Assembly (NCBI GenBank): GCA_949592205.1 | Contig: CATIUR010000003.1 | Span: 83,167,001-83,231,000, forward strand | From: Helichrysum umbraculigerum | Lineage: Eukaryota; Streptophyta; Magnoliopsida; Asterales; Asteraceae | Reading direction: 5' to 3' | DNA length: 64,000 nt | Shown here: positions 40,638 through 53,348 of the stretch, in pieces | Layout: each line of letters opens with the position of its first letter | How positions within the stretch are numbered: position 1 is the first letter of the stretch | Notes under the pieces: model-generated | The model's input: only the letters and a program-made list of their open reading frames with translations | What the model was told of the DNA's origin: nothing | Database searches by the model: none | Made by a program: the position numbers and the translations under genes

Positions 40638-43228
40638 TGTAACAACCGGCAAATTAGGCCTAGAATTAGTGCTTAATTCTTTGTTAATACATGTAATTAG
40701 TTCTGTGTTAGGCTAATTTATGTATCGAATTATATATATTATTGAATATATACGAAATGCGATTTGGTTAAATCGTACGCAATCTAAATCAAATGTATTT
40801 CGATTCAATTTAATACGGACGTTGGTGACCAATTTTAGTAAATAACATTGTCATGTCAAAAGTATTATTATAATAATATTTCGTATTTATTCGTATTGCA
40901 CAATCAGAAAGTTACACAATTTAAAATGTTAAAACGCGCAACTAAATAAAATAACATACATTTTATAACTCAAATATAAATCGATTAGTAGAACATTTAA
41001 ATAAAATATCGCGTAATAATTTGTATTTTTAAAACGCACCAGTAATATTTAAAATAGTTATTTAACGAAAAACGACGGAGAAAACGAACACCACCCGGAG
41101 CGCGGAGCGGAGACTGAAAGTGGGGGAGTTTCATCAAAACCCCCTCCTCTCTCTCTTTTTCCCTCATTCATCACCTATCTCTTTCTCTCTCTTACTCTCT
41201 CTTTCTTACTTTCTCTCTAAATCACCACCACCTCCACCATTCTCACTAATTCACAAAATACTACCACTAAACGCACTTGGATTTCATCGGCCCTTTGGAA
41301 ATAAACGACCACCGCATCCCGATCTACAACGCTATCTTTCCGGAATTTCATTTCGGCGTTTTGTAAGTTTCCGACAAATCCCGACATCTCTCGTTTTTGA
41401 TCATTTTTACTAGTTTATGGTTTCTATAGGCTTATTATGTTCATATAAGGGTTGGGTAAAAGAATCGGACCAAACGGAAACCCGAAAACATGTTTTTGGC
41501 TCAAAATCCGTCGATCAGACGTAAGTGACGCACTGATGAACCCAGATATGCGTCACTTCGTGCGACACTGACTAAGTGTCGCATAAGCCCTCTTTTCCCG
41601 TCACTACCTAAGTGACGCATTTTCAATATCCGTCACTACTAGCGTCACTTGCCTTAGTGACGCCTATGATCGAAATCTAATTTTATACGACTCTCTTGCC
41701 CGACACTACTCTAGTGACGCCTAGAACCTTAACCCGACACTTGTTACCGTCACTCCCTTAGTGCCGCCATATTTCTTTTACACGACACTTCTTGAGTGTC
41801 GCTATACTATACGTCACTCCATAAGTGACGCCTAAATCTCAGAATCTTCTATTTTACACGACACTCCTTGAGTGCCGCTATGTTACGGAACCCGTCACTT
41901 CATAAGTGACGCATAAGCTGATACACGACACTATCTCAGTGACGCATACTCTCAAACTGACACCGATACCCGACACTCCATAAGTGACGCATAGAACACA
42001 TAAGTGACGCATATAGTGTCGCATAAAACAGCAGGTTGTCTAACTAAAATTTCACTAAGTGTCCAACTTTTACAACTTCAAATCCTTATACGATACGACT
42101 TAGGAAACACTTTGGGACACTTTTGTAAGTGCAAAACATCGATAATTTGATAATAATACTTAAAGTTTATTATTGCAAACTCGTCACCAACGGGTCGTAC
42201 ACTTTTATACAAACGATAACGAACCAACATTCGGACACCTTGGGTTGTATGAACAACTAGCCTAGATAATCTTGCGAGTCATCTACTTACTTGACATTGC
42301 GTGTTTAGGCATTTGAAGGTTACGGGTTCGGAGAACCTACGGTTGATATTACTTACTCGTTTATTGATATAAACGTACTTGCAAAGACTCAGGTGAGTCT
42401 TACGGCCCCACTTTTACTGTTTTAACTTATTGGGGGAGATACATGCTACTGATTTTTCTTGAACACAAGTGCTAAACTGTTTACTATACCAAACGGAATT
42501 GCATGAGTTACTTACTATTTACTGAAGTCTCTCCATCATATATCGTTAGTTATGTACTTAAGCGCGAACAGTAGTTAATGGATCCATTAGGGAAATGACC
42601 CTCCCCGCCCGGGGTAGTAGCGCTACCACGAACCGTTATGTATAAACGGGCGACTATTATTTCGTTTACTTATGCTTGCTCATTTATGAGCATGTCACGG
42701 GAGCAACTGATTATTTACGGGTTAAGCTTCGATTATGAGCCTCATGGCAACGGTATAACTTGATTACTTTACTTTTGCGAGATTTGCAAATACTTGATAT
42801 ACGCCTACGGGCACTACTGATGAAATCTTGTGTTCAAACTGATTATTTACTGATAAACCTGTGAGATTCACCAACCTTTTGGTTGACCCTTTTTAGCATG
42901 TATTCTCAGGTACACTTACGGAGTAGGATCACTCCAGGATTACTAGCTAGAGTCGCATGATTTCCAAACTGCATTTAACGGAGATTCTTTGGCATTATCT
43001 TTTGTATCTATGGTTATGTAATAGAATCTCCTGCCACCTACGCGGACTCTAGGCTTATATTTTTTTGTAAAGAAAACTATATGTTTTCAAACGAATTAAA
43101 TTATGAAATGTAATTATTTTACAAAACGTCTCATTTAGAGGTCGTTTGCTGTATATCTTGTGCTTTGTATATTGATTAGTAACACCCAAAGTATGCTTCC
43201 GCAACTCGTTAAATTTGGGGGTGTTACA
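40638..43228 (+). repeat. 3' LTR of Gypsy 2
   Basis: Same length as the 5' LTR with about three base changes (for example AAATCAAATG for AAATCGAATG near 40790, and GCGAGTCAT for GCGAGACAT near 42280). Confidence 0.95.
41525..42023 (+). repeat. GTGACGC / GCGACACT hairpin array, 3' LTR copy
   Basis: Copy of 33356-33854, offset 8,169 bases, with no change in unit number that I can see. Confidence 0.92.
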
Positions 43229-43520
43229 CATGTGTTACTTGGGATTATCACATCTATATACTTACATATATATCAGTGTAAGTATATATATCACCTAATA
43301 TCACATATACACATTCCATATAAAACATCATACCAAAAGTAAACTAAAGTAATAACACTTGTGTAACTGGACTATCGCATCAGCATCTAAACATACAGAC
43401 ACTAGACTACCACTATTCACATCAACATACATGAGTAACACTTGTGTAACATCAAAACCAAACAGACTCGCTAAATTTTTGTACCACCAGACAGTAAAAA
43501 TACAACAACACATGTGTTAC
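43229..43520 (+). repeat. AACACATGTGTT-type palindromes, third block
   Basis: Right-hand continuation of the MULE array: CATGTGTTACTT, AACACTTGTGTAAC (twice) and AACACATGTGTTAC (43507-43520). In minus sense this lies between the candidate first exon and the Ulp1 exons, so probably intronic. Confidence 0.75.
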
Positions 43521-43642
43521 CAAACCTTAAATTCAAACAAAAACACAGATAACATACAGGTATACAAGATCAAATCAAACCAGAAGCGAAAAATAACATA
43601 TTTAAAACTAAAAGCTACACATAAAACATCAAAATAACTTAC

Positions 43643-43724
43643 GTAACGGCACTGAACGAAGTGGCATAGCATGAATCGCCTCTGATGATGTTGCATTTGG
43701 AGGAATCTCTGTACGAATATCCAT
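43643..43724 (-). CDS. Candidate first coding exon of the interrupted MULE gene
   Basis: ATG at 43722-43724 opens 27 codons (MDIRTEIPPNATSSEAIHAM and onward) and ends at a consensus GTAAGT donor (G at 43642). Upstream is plain plant-like 5' UTR. It lies on the same strand as the Ulp1 exons at 31898-32466, on the other side of Gypsy 2, and could be the start of that gene. Too short for family assignment. Confidence 0.4.
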
Positions 43725-44312
43725 TGTATGAATTAAATAAGCGTTAATGATGAATTTTAACCTCTGTTTAAGAATTAGGGTTTCACAAGAATGGATTTAA
43801 GTGAAAACTAAACCGATAGAAAGATGAAGCGAATAGTGTAGATGAAGGAGATAATGATTTTAGCAAGAAACAACAACGATTTGATGATTTGATGAACGTT
43901 TTTAGGAATGTTAGGGTTTGGTATGTTAATAAATAATTTACAGTATGAGAGAGTGGGAAGAATAATTTCCAGTTTTTCTTTTTTTGAAATAAAGTGAAAA
44001 AATAAATAATTAATTAGATGGTTAAATGACGACTTTACCCCTCCGCCCAAAATCTAATTTAAATTGATTTTTTAAATTAAAAAATGAAGTATTAATATAG
44101 ACCCTTGATTTGATAAATCTGATGGCTCACATTGATTCCCTCATTCTCACTTAAAATGGGTACTCATTTGACCCCTACTCCAAATGATCATTCGTTTATC
44201 AAAATGGGACTTTTATTGTATAGAGCATGATTATAAAAAGGCATTGACTTAATAACGCAATAGCAAGTCCCACCAATACATATAACATCGGCACGGCTAA
44301 AAAACTTACTAA
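43725..44312. other. Right end of the MULE, non-coding
   Basis: AT-rich, no gene. Around 44100-44175 the phrase ACCCTTGATTTGATAAATCT with ATTTGACCCC nearby looks like a MULE terminal region, but the left partner needed to prove a terminal inverted repeat is not in the window. Confidence 0.35.
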
Positions 44313-44542
44313 TCTATATATAAGGAAAACTAATTTCTTCTTAGCATTACACTTGTCATCATTTTATTAGTTATTAATATAATATTGTATTATTATATTT
44401 TCCATTTAGTGAAGTAGTAATTTATATATACAGTAATTGTTATCATAATATCATTATTATTACTATTACATGTATAAAGATCAATATATGCCTTATCAAT
44501 TTTATACATAAATAATTTATGATTGACACATCATAATCCATC

Positions 44543-44543
<1 letters not shown>

Positions 44544-44612
<69 letters not shown>
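44544..44612. repeat. (ATT)n microsatellite
   Basis: About 23 uninterrupted ATT units. Confidence 0.95.
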
Positions 44613-44616
<4 letters not shown>

Positions 44617-44779
44617 GAATTATCAAATTTTGCTAAATTATTATCTTTAACACATTTTATGATATCTCTATAGTCTCTAATCTTAATTATTTATAGTTGT
44701 ATATAAAGAAAACTAAATGCACACTTAGGGTGACATATCACCATTCTTCGTATTCTTTTTCTTTTTATCAAACTACCAT

Positions 44780-44797
44780 TACTACTACTACTACTAC

Positions 44798-44866
<69 letters not shown>
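44780..44866. repeat. (ACT)n followed by (AAT)n microsatellite
   Basis: About six ACT units run into about 22 AAT units. Confidence 0.95.
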
Positions 44867-44867
<1 letters not shown>

Positions 44868-45653
44868 TAATTAATTTACTTATTTTTATTTATCTCTTAA
44901 AAGTCTATTCATGCTTACACTTTAATAGTACATCTACAATTTCATATTATAGCTATCAAAGTGCAAATTATATAAGATAGAAACAAACTTTTAGCTATCA
45001 AAATTATCAATAATTGAAACCAATTATCAATTTAATCATAATTCTAGCAATATGGTACATGACACATTACCATTTTTATAAATTTTGTAGTAACATATTG
45101 CTAAAAGTATGATGAAAATGATACTTGATTTCTATTATTGATAATTTTGATAGTTGATTTCTAAAATCTAAATTATGTTAATAGTTCATTTCTATTTTTG
45201 GTAATTTGTCATTTATCAAACACTTTAGTTTTCTCATTAAAAAAAGTAATTGAAAAGGAAAAAAAAATAAATTTGGACTTTGATATTGTTACAAGTTTAT
45301 AAATTGTTGAGTGTAAATTATACAAAGGGTTCTAGAAGACATTTAAAAAATATGTACCTTTAATTTTTTTCTATTAGTAAAAAAATATAGTTAAGAATTA
45401 CTTTTATCGCATAGATTCGTGATGTTGTATCAAATTTCTAAGTTATTAGACTTAACTTTTTAATCTAACTTTCGAGTGCTTTTTATTTATTTGGATGTAC
45501 AAGATTTTATTCAACAACTAAAGTCTTGGTAACTTCATAAACAGTTACACACTATCATCGTTATGATAGTTTGATTACGTTATCATCAACCATCAACTTT
45601 GAAGATAATATACATAAAATTAACCTTTTCGGACGGCCTTAAAATTTTATTAG

Positions 45654-47502
45654 TACGCGAATATGTATATTGTTTTCCATGTGCTTTGACCAACAAGTAG
45701 TTCATTGGTCAGATTTGATAAAAGGGGTTGTTTCCAAAGTCAAGCAAACAACATTGACACATGCATAATAGGTTGTACATGTGTTGTGAGTACTTATACA
45801 TTTTCTTTATTGTTTGCTTTTCTTTAAGATAAAAGAGAAATAAAATATCCAAGAAAAAGATATTTTTTATAAATTATCTCATGTCAGATCTTAAACAATA
45901 TGACATTTGTTGCGTTTTTTTAAATACAAAATTAGATATGTCCGTTTAATGGAATTTATCAAAGATGAGCATAATCCACTTTAAAATCTCATACTACTCG
46001 ATGTAGCATTTTTGGTATTTTATAAAACAAAAAATAATTTGGTCTAAGTGCTCATGATGTGGACATATGTACCATGTGTATAATAACATGTACATCATGT
46101 ATGGAGATGAATCTGTACGTTGGTATATGCCAAAGTCATTTTTGACAATTGTATCTTGGAATCAGTGTTGATCATGTTAAAGACATAATTTTTATTCGGG
46201 TCAATTTTTAAATCATGCTGCAGCTTGCAAGAAAGTAAGGATTAACAGGTTGTACCTCAGCATTAGATGCTTGTACCTTATCCTTTTTTAGTTACGTAAG
46301 ATCATAAATGATATTTTATTTTGGGAATTTGTAATCAATTATTTACACACATCAATGTACTTTAACTCATCTTTCGACTAACGACGAGAACACGAGACAT
46401 TTTATTGCGTGTCCCACGGATGGCGCCATTTGATCAAGCATTTGTTTGCTTTAGTGCATTGGGTGATGAGGTGGATCCGATCTTTACACTATAGTATCTT
46501 TTGTAACCCGGTATCTCGAAAAAATTCGAGGAGGGTGGTAAAGATTGGAAGGGATGAACATGGATCTTCATAATGAGAGTAAGTATACTCTCATTGGAGA
46601 AGAAGAAGGGAGCATGGAGGCTACCCTGATTCATGTTGTAAGTGTGTTGTGGTGTCTGATGAATGAATTACGGTTAGGTTTCCCCCAGGGGGCAAGCCCA
46701 ACATTGGAGTCCATGGGACAAGCAATGTTGGGAACCAAAGCATGGGATACACCATTACGTTGTTTGACCGAAAAACCGGATGGTAATGGCTTAACTGTTT
46801 GCAATATTAAGTGATATTAATTTACCCACATTGCAAATTTGATGAGACAAAATGTAAACTGAAATTAGACTAGTTTATTATGTGTAATAGTCTAAGTTGT
46901 GGTCTTAGTTTAAAGTGAATAGTTGGTTAGACTCACGAAGACTCAAGAAGATCAGAGTTCAAGGAAACATACAAGGTCAGTTCTAGAAGACTTGAAGATT
47001 AAGCTAAGGATATGAAGATTGACATTGAAGAATAGAAGGAACTAGTTTCCTAATAGGATTGTGTTTCCTTTTATAAGTCTTGGGTTATAAAAAAAAAAAA
47101 AAGATACCCCTTGACATTTAGAGGTGTGTTGCCTAGTGTGTTTACCTAGGGTAAAACATGATCCCATAACTTGAGATCGTTTCCCCACGTATGCGTATAG
47201 AAGAGTTAGTACATATCCCTAAGGTTATAAACCCTAATACAAAGTGTGTATCCGTCTTGTTAATTTGATCAATAACAAGATTAGGGATTTAGTGTTCAAA
47301 AATCTTCTTTGTGTTCTTCAAATTGTGATTATCGCTTTTATATCTTTTGTTTAGTGATTATTGGGACCACTCAATAATCCCTAATCTTGTTAGGGATCAA
47401 AACTAGGTCACCAAATATCCACCGTCGAGATTGATGGTGGTGTTAGATGACAGATGATAATATATTCGTGAAGGAAGAGCCTTTTAAATCGGTTGCTTCT
47501 TT
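45654..47502. other. AT-rich region with no recognised gene
   Basis: One plus-strand frame at 46545-46814 (89 codons) is open but matches no family I know, and its composition and context give no support. GTCCCACGGATGGCGCC at 46411-46427 is a conspicuous GC-rich spot in AT-rich DNA. A 16-base inverted repeat lies at 47274-47391. Confidence 0.5.
47274..47391. repeat. Inverted repeat AACAAGATTAGGGATT
   Basis: AACAAGATTAGGGATT (47274-47289) and its exact complement AATCCCTAATCTTGTT (47376-47391), 86 bases apart. Could be the stem of an RNA hairpin or the end of a small inverted-repeat element. Confidence 0.8.
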
Positions 47503-49825
47503 CAGAGATTCAGATTTGCGTTTACAGGTCTAGCAAATATGATGTTAGGGTTTTTTTGTTTTGATTTGGGTTTTAAAGAGATGATGAGAACTAGAAAAAA
47601 AATAAGCAATTAAAGAAATGAATACATGTAATTAAAGAACTAATAATGATAAATGATGTTTTTTATGTGTGAATATATATGGTGAATGAGTTTGGAATTT
47701 TCTCACCATGTGGTCTGGTTTATGAGGAAATATTTAAAATTAAAGTAATAAAAGAAAAAAGATACTTGTAGAAAAATGTAAAAGCCATGGTTTTGGGCAA
47801 ATTACATTGGATGGAAAAATTATAGCCATATATTACACATATACTCAATAGCGGAGGATAAAACATTGTTCATAACAAATTTCATTTACGCCCTTACATA
47901 TTCAGCTAATGTTTAATTTAAACCCTCATCTTTAATCATATTACATATCAAAGTTTTTTTTTGCTTTGCTAACCTTTATCACAATCACAATTAGCAATAT
48001 ATTACATAGAAATACTTACAAATTTTAAAATTAACTCATTAAGTAGATTTTTTTATTACGTTTAAAAATTTTAACTAATTTTTTAAAACAATTCGACTCA
48101 CATAAAACTATTATTAAGTTTTTCAAATTAATACTAGCTAATTTAATCCTTTTGTTATATTATTGTATCGTCAAATATTTAATATATACACTTTGACGAA
48201 GTAGTTTTTACTTTTCATTAGCGAGATTTTATTCAACTTCTAGGTTGTATATTAGTTTTTTAAACTTATAATAAGCTATGTAATATATTATGACATTTGG
48301 TCAGCATAAATGTAGATAGTTGTATAATAAGTAAATTATTTGAATTTGCATCGTAAGGTAATACCAAATATTTATACCCTACATATAATGAGCTCCGCCG
48401 CATAGCGCGACTTTAATACCTTGTAAGAGACAAACGGTGAGTTGTAAATTAAAATAGATATAAATGTTTATGTAGATAAGTCTTTTATGTATGTGTGGTC
48501 AAAATGTGAAGGTGTAATTGCATAAGCAGGAGAAGTCAAAAGGGGTAGATATTATTCGTTGACTAATGTAACACTTTGGTTTATTAATACAAAATTTGCT
48601 GTTTTTCAAAAAAAAAAAAAAAAATGATAGGTGGAGAGATAATTCAATGAAAGTTCGGTGGAAGAAGACAGAGGATATTTTGTTCATTTTGTTTGATTGA
48701 ACGGAATATTTAAACGAAAGTTAGGTGGAGGGATAATTGAAAATTGTAGAAATTAAAGACCATAGGGCAAAAATTGCAGTTTAAATTCTTAAAGGATAAA
48801 ATCGGTCAAAACGCAAATCCAAAGGGATTAAAATTTCAAATTTACCTAAATAAATCTTCTACTATATACAAAAAAAAAAAGAAGCCAAATGAGCTCCTAA
48901 CTTGACACATAAGCATCACTTTTATTAATTTTTTATAATAACTTTTATTATCCATTAACCATTTTCACTATATATATGTTTGTTATCTTATATACTCTCA
49001 AATTGACACATCACAAATTTTAAAAATTAAGACAAAAAAAACTTTTTGTTATCTTTTTTTTTTTTTTTTTTTTTGAAAAATGTATAAAGATTTTTAATTA
49101 GTCATTTTGACATAGCCATTTAAATCATATATCATATATGGGGATATCATTTGTAATGTTGACATTACAATTTAATTGTAATGTTGACCAATCACAAAAT
49201 AAATATTTTACATTTTTAATCCTTCAACATTTTTATATTTACATGAATGACCACTATATTAACACTAACATTACCTTTAAAATCGTGCGGTTCAACATTA
49301 TAGATTATTTTCCCTATATCAATTTATATAAAAACAACAAAGTACATAAATATTGAACACGTGAGCTTTCAAAAATTACCACATTTCATAACACAAGAGA
49401 AAGTGAGAAAAGAAAAAATTAGGGTGTGTTTTGTTACGAAAAAATTTCTCCAATTTTCATTCGCCATTTTTCTAGGGAGTAAGGTGTGTTTTACTTATCT
49501 AGAAAAGCAATGGAAATTTGAAAAATGCATTCAATTGTAATGGATTGAGTTTTTATTTTTCAAGAGAAAATAGAGATGTAAACTCAGAAAACCATAGAAA
49601 GTAGTTTTCATCTTTTTAGTTATAAAAAGGAAAACGAGAATTTTCCTTTTCTTAGAAAGGTTTTTTAGAAAACTTGGACTTGAACACTTTTTCAAATTTT
49701 ATAGTTTTCTTGAAGAAGTTTTATGAAAAAGTAGTAGAGTTTTCCGTAACTAAATGCGCTCTTAACTTCCCTACTTCAGTAATCTTCTATTAGAAAAATA
49801 AAAAAACAAACTTTATTTCTTATAT
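47503..49825. repeat. Direct duplication, copy 1
   Basis: Matches 61661-64000 along its whole length with scattered substitutions and small gaps, starting abruptly at CAGAGATTCAGATTT. It includes non-coding DNA and the first half of the Helitron at 48855. The second copy runs off the window, so the right limit is unknown. Short frames within it are not conserved as genes. Confidence 0.85.
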
Positions 49826-50777
49826 GACATTTATTAATAAAAAGATTGCACAAACTCGGTTCATATTTTTGTGAGTGGCGAATCCATAATTTAAGGTGAC
49901 CCGTTGCATTGTCTTAATAATTTTCGTAACCTGTAGCACAAACAAAGAAAATGCAATTTATAAAATTCTTACACAAAATTATAACGAATGGACACGTAAT
50001 AACTGTTATACTTACTTTCTACATGGCTCCGCTCCTGATTTTCACATATTCACCTTTTCAGCTTTTTTTTTAATCAACAAAGGTAATGATATTTTTGATG
50101 TGCACTTGAATTATTCTTTTTAAACACGTTATTACGTTCTAATTTGACACATGATTTTTCAAAAAAAAACTTAATCCTTTTAATTAAAATAAGTAACATT
50201 AAGAATTATATCGGTTTGATGTGGTATGTAGAAAACAATGTATTAAAATATATATGATTGTTATTTTGTTGGGATAGAGTTTGACGATGTTAGAAGGCAT
50301 TTATCAATAAATTAATATAAACTAAAGAACTTTCATTTAAATAGAAAACGACCTCTACAATTGTTTTCACAAGGTAGATCTTTGTTGTCGTGACAATTTT
50401 TTAGATAAAAATTTCATTTAAAAAGAAAACGACCTCTACAATTGTATTCACGAGGTAGATCTTAATTTGTTGTCGTGACAATTTTTTAGATAAGTGTAAC
50501 TTCTTAATCTAAGTATATAGTGTTTTTGTTTATCGATATTGATTACATTTTTTTTAACAATTAAAGATTTCATAAAATTTTAATTAGTAACACGTTATCA
50601 TCGTCGTAATAGTTTGTTTTCGTGCACGAAAACAAACTTCAAATTTGTGTAGGTGTTTATTAGTAACTCGTGTTAATCAAGCACAAATCTTAAAGACAAT
50701 ACACATATAACATTGTAAAAAATCGATATTAACCCTTTTGAGTGGGCCGTGCGTCACACGGCTTAAAATTGTACTAG
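48855..50777 (+). mobile_element. Non-autonomous Helitron
   Basis: Starts TCTTCTACTATATACA after A and ends CTAG (50774-50777) before T, the A-T insertion pattern of Helitrons. Eleven bases before the end is a hairpin: GCCGTG (50746-50751), five-base loop, CACGGC (50757-50762). It has no Rep/helicase gene. A second copy begins at 63033. Confidence 0.72.
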
Positions 50778-51015
50778 TATTATATATATAAACACCTTAC
50801 CATTCCCATTTTGATTGTATTAATAATTTAAGTTGAGCACCTACACATATTTCATTAAACAAATACTAAACTCAAAACTCGATAAAATCAATTATCATAT
50901 ATATTGAAATGTATAACAAGTAAACACACATGTATACAGGCTAATACCTACGACAAAAGTTTATCTCCAACAATCAAGAAAAACAAATAAAACAATATAT
51001 AATGGTATTCGTTTT
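50778..51015. other. AT-rich flank between the Helitron and Gypsy 3
   Basis: Nothing recognised; the last five bases, gtttt, are the Gypsy 3 target duplication. Confidence 0.7.
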
Positions 51016-53333
51016 TGTGACACCTGTCAAATTAGGACTAGTTTTTAGTTCCTAATCACTTAGAAATACATGTAATTAGTGCTATGTGTTAGGCTAATTT
51101 TATGTATCAAAATATATATTGTCGAATATATATCCATACGCGATTATATTAAATCGTGCAATTATCAAATCGGCCAAATTTCTGATTCATATATATATGG
51201 TGTTGGTGAAAAACAATATTAAATAATATAGGAATTATTATTTAATATAACTCATTATTTATTATATATTATTTTGATAATATATAAAGTATTCGTATCG
51301 TACAAATATAAAGGATTCGCAACAAAACATATAAATAATGTTTTATTATTGGAGATAATAATTATTATTTACACACGATTAAAATAAAACATATTTCGTT
51401 TTATTCCATTTTACTCAAACGCGACGAAACCATTCAAATTGTGTCCGTCTCTCAAACGTAAAACAAAGATATATTATTATATCTCACTAAAGGTATTTTT
51501 TATAAAATACTTCCAATAAAAGTATAAACGAATTTATTTATAGAAAGTTATCGAATTAAAACATTTTACTACTTTTCGATCGGGTACAAAAACACGGGTA
51601 TTTTGTACTTCGCTTTTGAGCCACCCAACTCCAATAATTGGAGCTGGGTATAACCCAACCGAACACATTTTTTTTTGGTTTCATTTCATTCTCAATCCCC
51701 CTCTCTAACTCTCTCTCTCTCTCTCTAAACAACCAAAACCGCCACCTTAAACCACCAAGAACTACCATCAAAACACCTCTATTTGCAAAACGGCTAGGAG
51801 CTAAACGAGCACCACGCGATCCTCTACGACTCTATCTTTTCGGTTTTCAAAACCGACACTTGTAAGTTAACGACACCTTAAAACTACTTTAATACATTTA
51901 TTTACTTGTTTTGTAGCTCATCAAACAATAAAATGTCCAAATCAAAACTTGAAACTCGTTTTTACAAACTCAAAAATGATAACAGTTTCTGTCTTCAGAA
52001 ACTATAACCTTCGGCAGAAACTATAACTTTCGGCAGAAACTATAACCTTCGGCAGAAACTATAACCTTCGGCAGAAACTATAACCTTCGGCAGAAACTAT
52101 AACCTTCGGCAGAAACTATAACCTTCGGCAGAAACCTTAACCTTCGGTAGAAACTATTCGGCAGAAACCATAACTTTCGGCAGAAACCATAACTTTCGGC
52201 AGAAACCTATAACTAGCAGTTTTAACTATAACAATTTAAATACGATACAACAATCAAAGTATAATAATAATAGTTGAGATTATTATTACCAAAAAAAAAA
52301 AAAAAAACTCACCAACGGGCCGTACACATCTTTCAAAAACTCAAATCTAATCAGTTAAACCAAATCATTTGGACAGTACTAGTTGGATGAACAACTAGCA
52401 TAGATGATATGATAAGACATCTAATCATTTCAAAACCTTGCGCGTCTAAGACGCCCTGCAGGTTCAGTCGTTGTAACGACATCAAATCATTGTGAATCAT
52501 CATAATTGTTTGCTAACAATTCATTAGGCTCAGGTGAGTCTCATAGCCCCTTTTTAAATACTTTTACCTAGGGGTGTGATTTCATTGCTCTGTTTTGTTT
52601 TACATTATGAACGCAAGTACCATCAAATCAAATACTACATGAGTTATTTTCACTAATCATTTCAAAGCCCTCCATCAGCATAGTTTGGTAATACGTAGTA
52701 GCGTGAATATTAGTATATGGTACCATATAGGTTTGACCAGCCTCATCCGGGTTAGCACGCACTAACTAGTAAAACGGATGTATTAATATTTGTGTAGACG
52801 AGTGTTGATTAGGCACTCGTAGGAAGCACCTCGATCAGGATACCTTAAATGTGGACCTGACATCTCGAGTTAAGCTCAAACTATGTGCTCATGGCTGTAT
52901 AACTTTTATTTTGCTTAATTGCATTTTAAATTCAATTATCATTAAATCTTGCGGTTCATACAAATATGTGTTGACATACAAACCTGTGAGCTCACCAGCG
53001 TTTTCGCTGACCCATTTTAGCATGTATCACAGGTGATCAGCAGCAGTAGGTCTGCCACTCAAGATGCCCATTAGCTCGAGTCACATTCAGACATCAAGAG
53101 ATTGTCATGCATTACTATATTTTGTATAATTTAGTTATGCCATAGAATCTCTATCAATCGAACTCAGGAGCTTTTGTAAACTATGTTATAACAGTGTAAA
53201 ACTTTTATAATATCAATGTATTTGTAAACGACGCATGTAGTGGTCGTTCATTATGTAATCTTGTGTGCTTTGTATATTGATTAGTCGCGCCCCGAACCGA
53301 CCCGCTTCTGCATCATAATTTGGGGGTGCGACA
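51016..53333 (+). repeat. 5' LTR of Gypsy 3
   Basis: TGTGACACCTG ... GGGTGCGACA, 2,318 bases. CT-rich run at 51699-51727, then CTACGACTCTATCTTTTCGG (51823-51842) and a GTAAGT donor-like site at 51862. The 19-base repeat array follows. Confidence 0.94.
51996..52219 (+). repeat. 19-base tandem repeats CAGAAACTATAACCTTCGG, 5' LTR copy
   Basis: Twelve units, most perfect, the ninth shortened to 14 bases. Each junction reads TTCGGCAGAA, with TTC and GAA as a small inverted pair around GGCA. It occupies the same place in the LTR as the palindrome array of Gypsy 2. Confidence 0.95.
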
Positions 53334-53336
53334 GAT

Positions 53337-53348
53337 TGGTATCAGAGC
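53337..53348 (+). promoter_or_regulatory. Primer binding site of Gypsy 3
   Basis: TGGTATCAGAGC three bases after the LTR, followed by the shared leader block to about 53500. Confidence 0.95.

Larger units (their letters stand above)
32469..43228 (+). mobile_element. Gypsy 2: complete, apparently intact chromodomain Gypsy
   Basis: Two 2,591-base LTRs, target duplication catgt (32464-32468 and 43229-43233), PBS, an extra ORF, an unbroken 1,476-residue gag-pol and a polypurine tract. I find about three differences between the LTRs, so it is a very recent insertion and may still be mobile. It sits in the palindrome array of the MULE. The target sequence catgt is the centre of AACACATGTGTT. Likely helper for the pol-less element at 20156-28995. 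Confidence 0.95.
44313..45653 (+). mobile_element. Helitron-like element, decayed 3' end
   Basis: Starts TCTATATATAAGGAAAAC, a typical Helitron 5' end after A. The likely 3' end is TTAG at 45650-45653 followed by T. The hairpin before it is damaged: only GGACGGCC and TTAAAATTTTA remain, compared with the intact end at 50746-50777. No coding capacity. Contains long trinucleotide repeats. Confidence 0.45.

Noticed and set aside
46545..46814. 89-codon frame as a host gene
   Set aside because: No recognisable domain, no clear upstream signals or conserved copy; cannot be supported.
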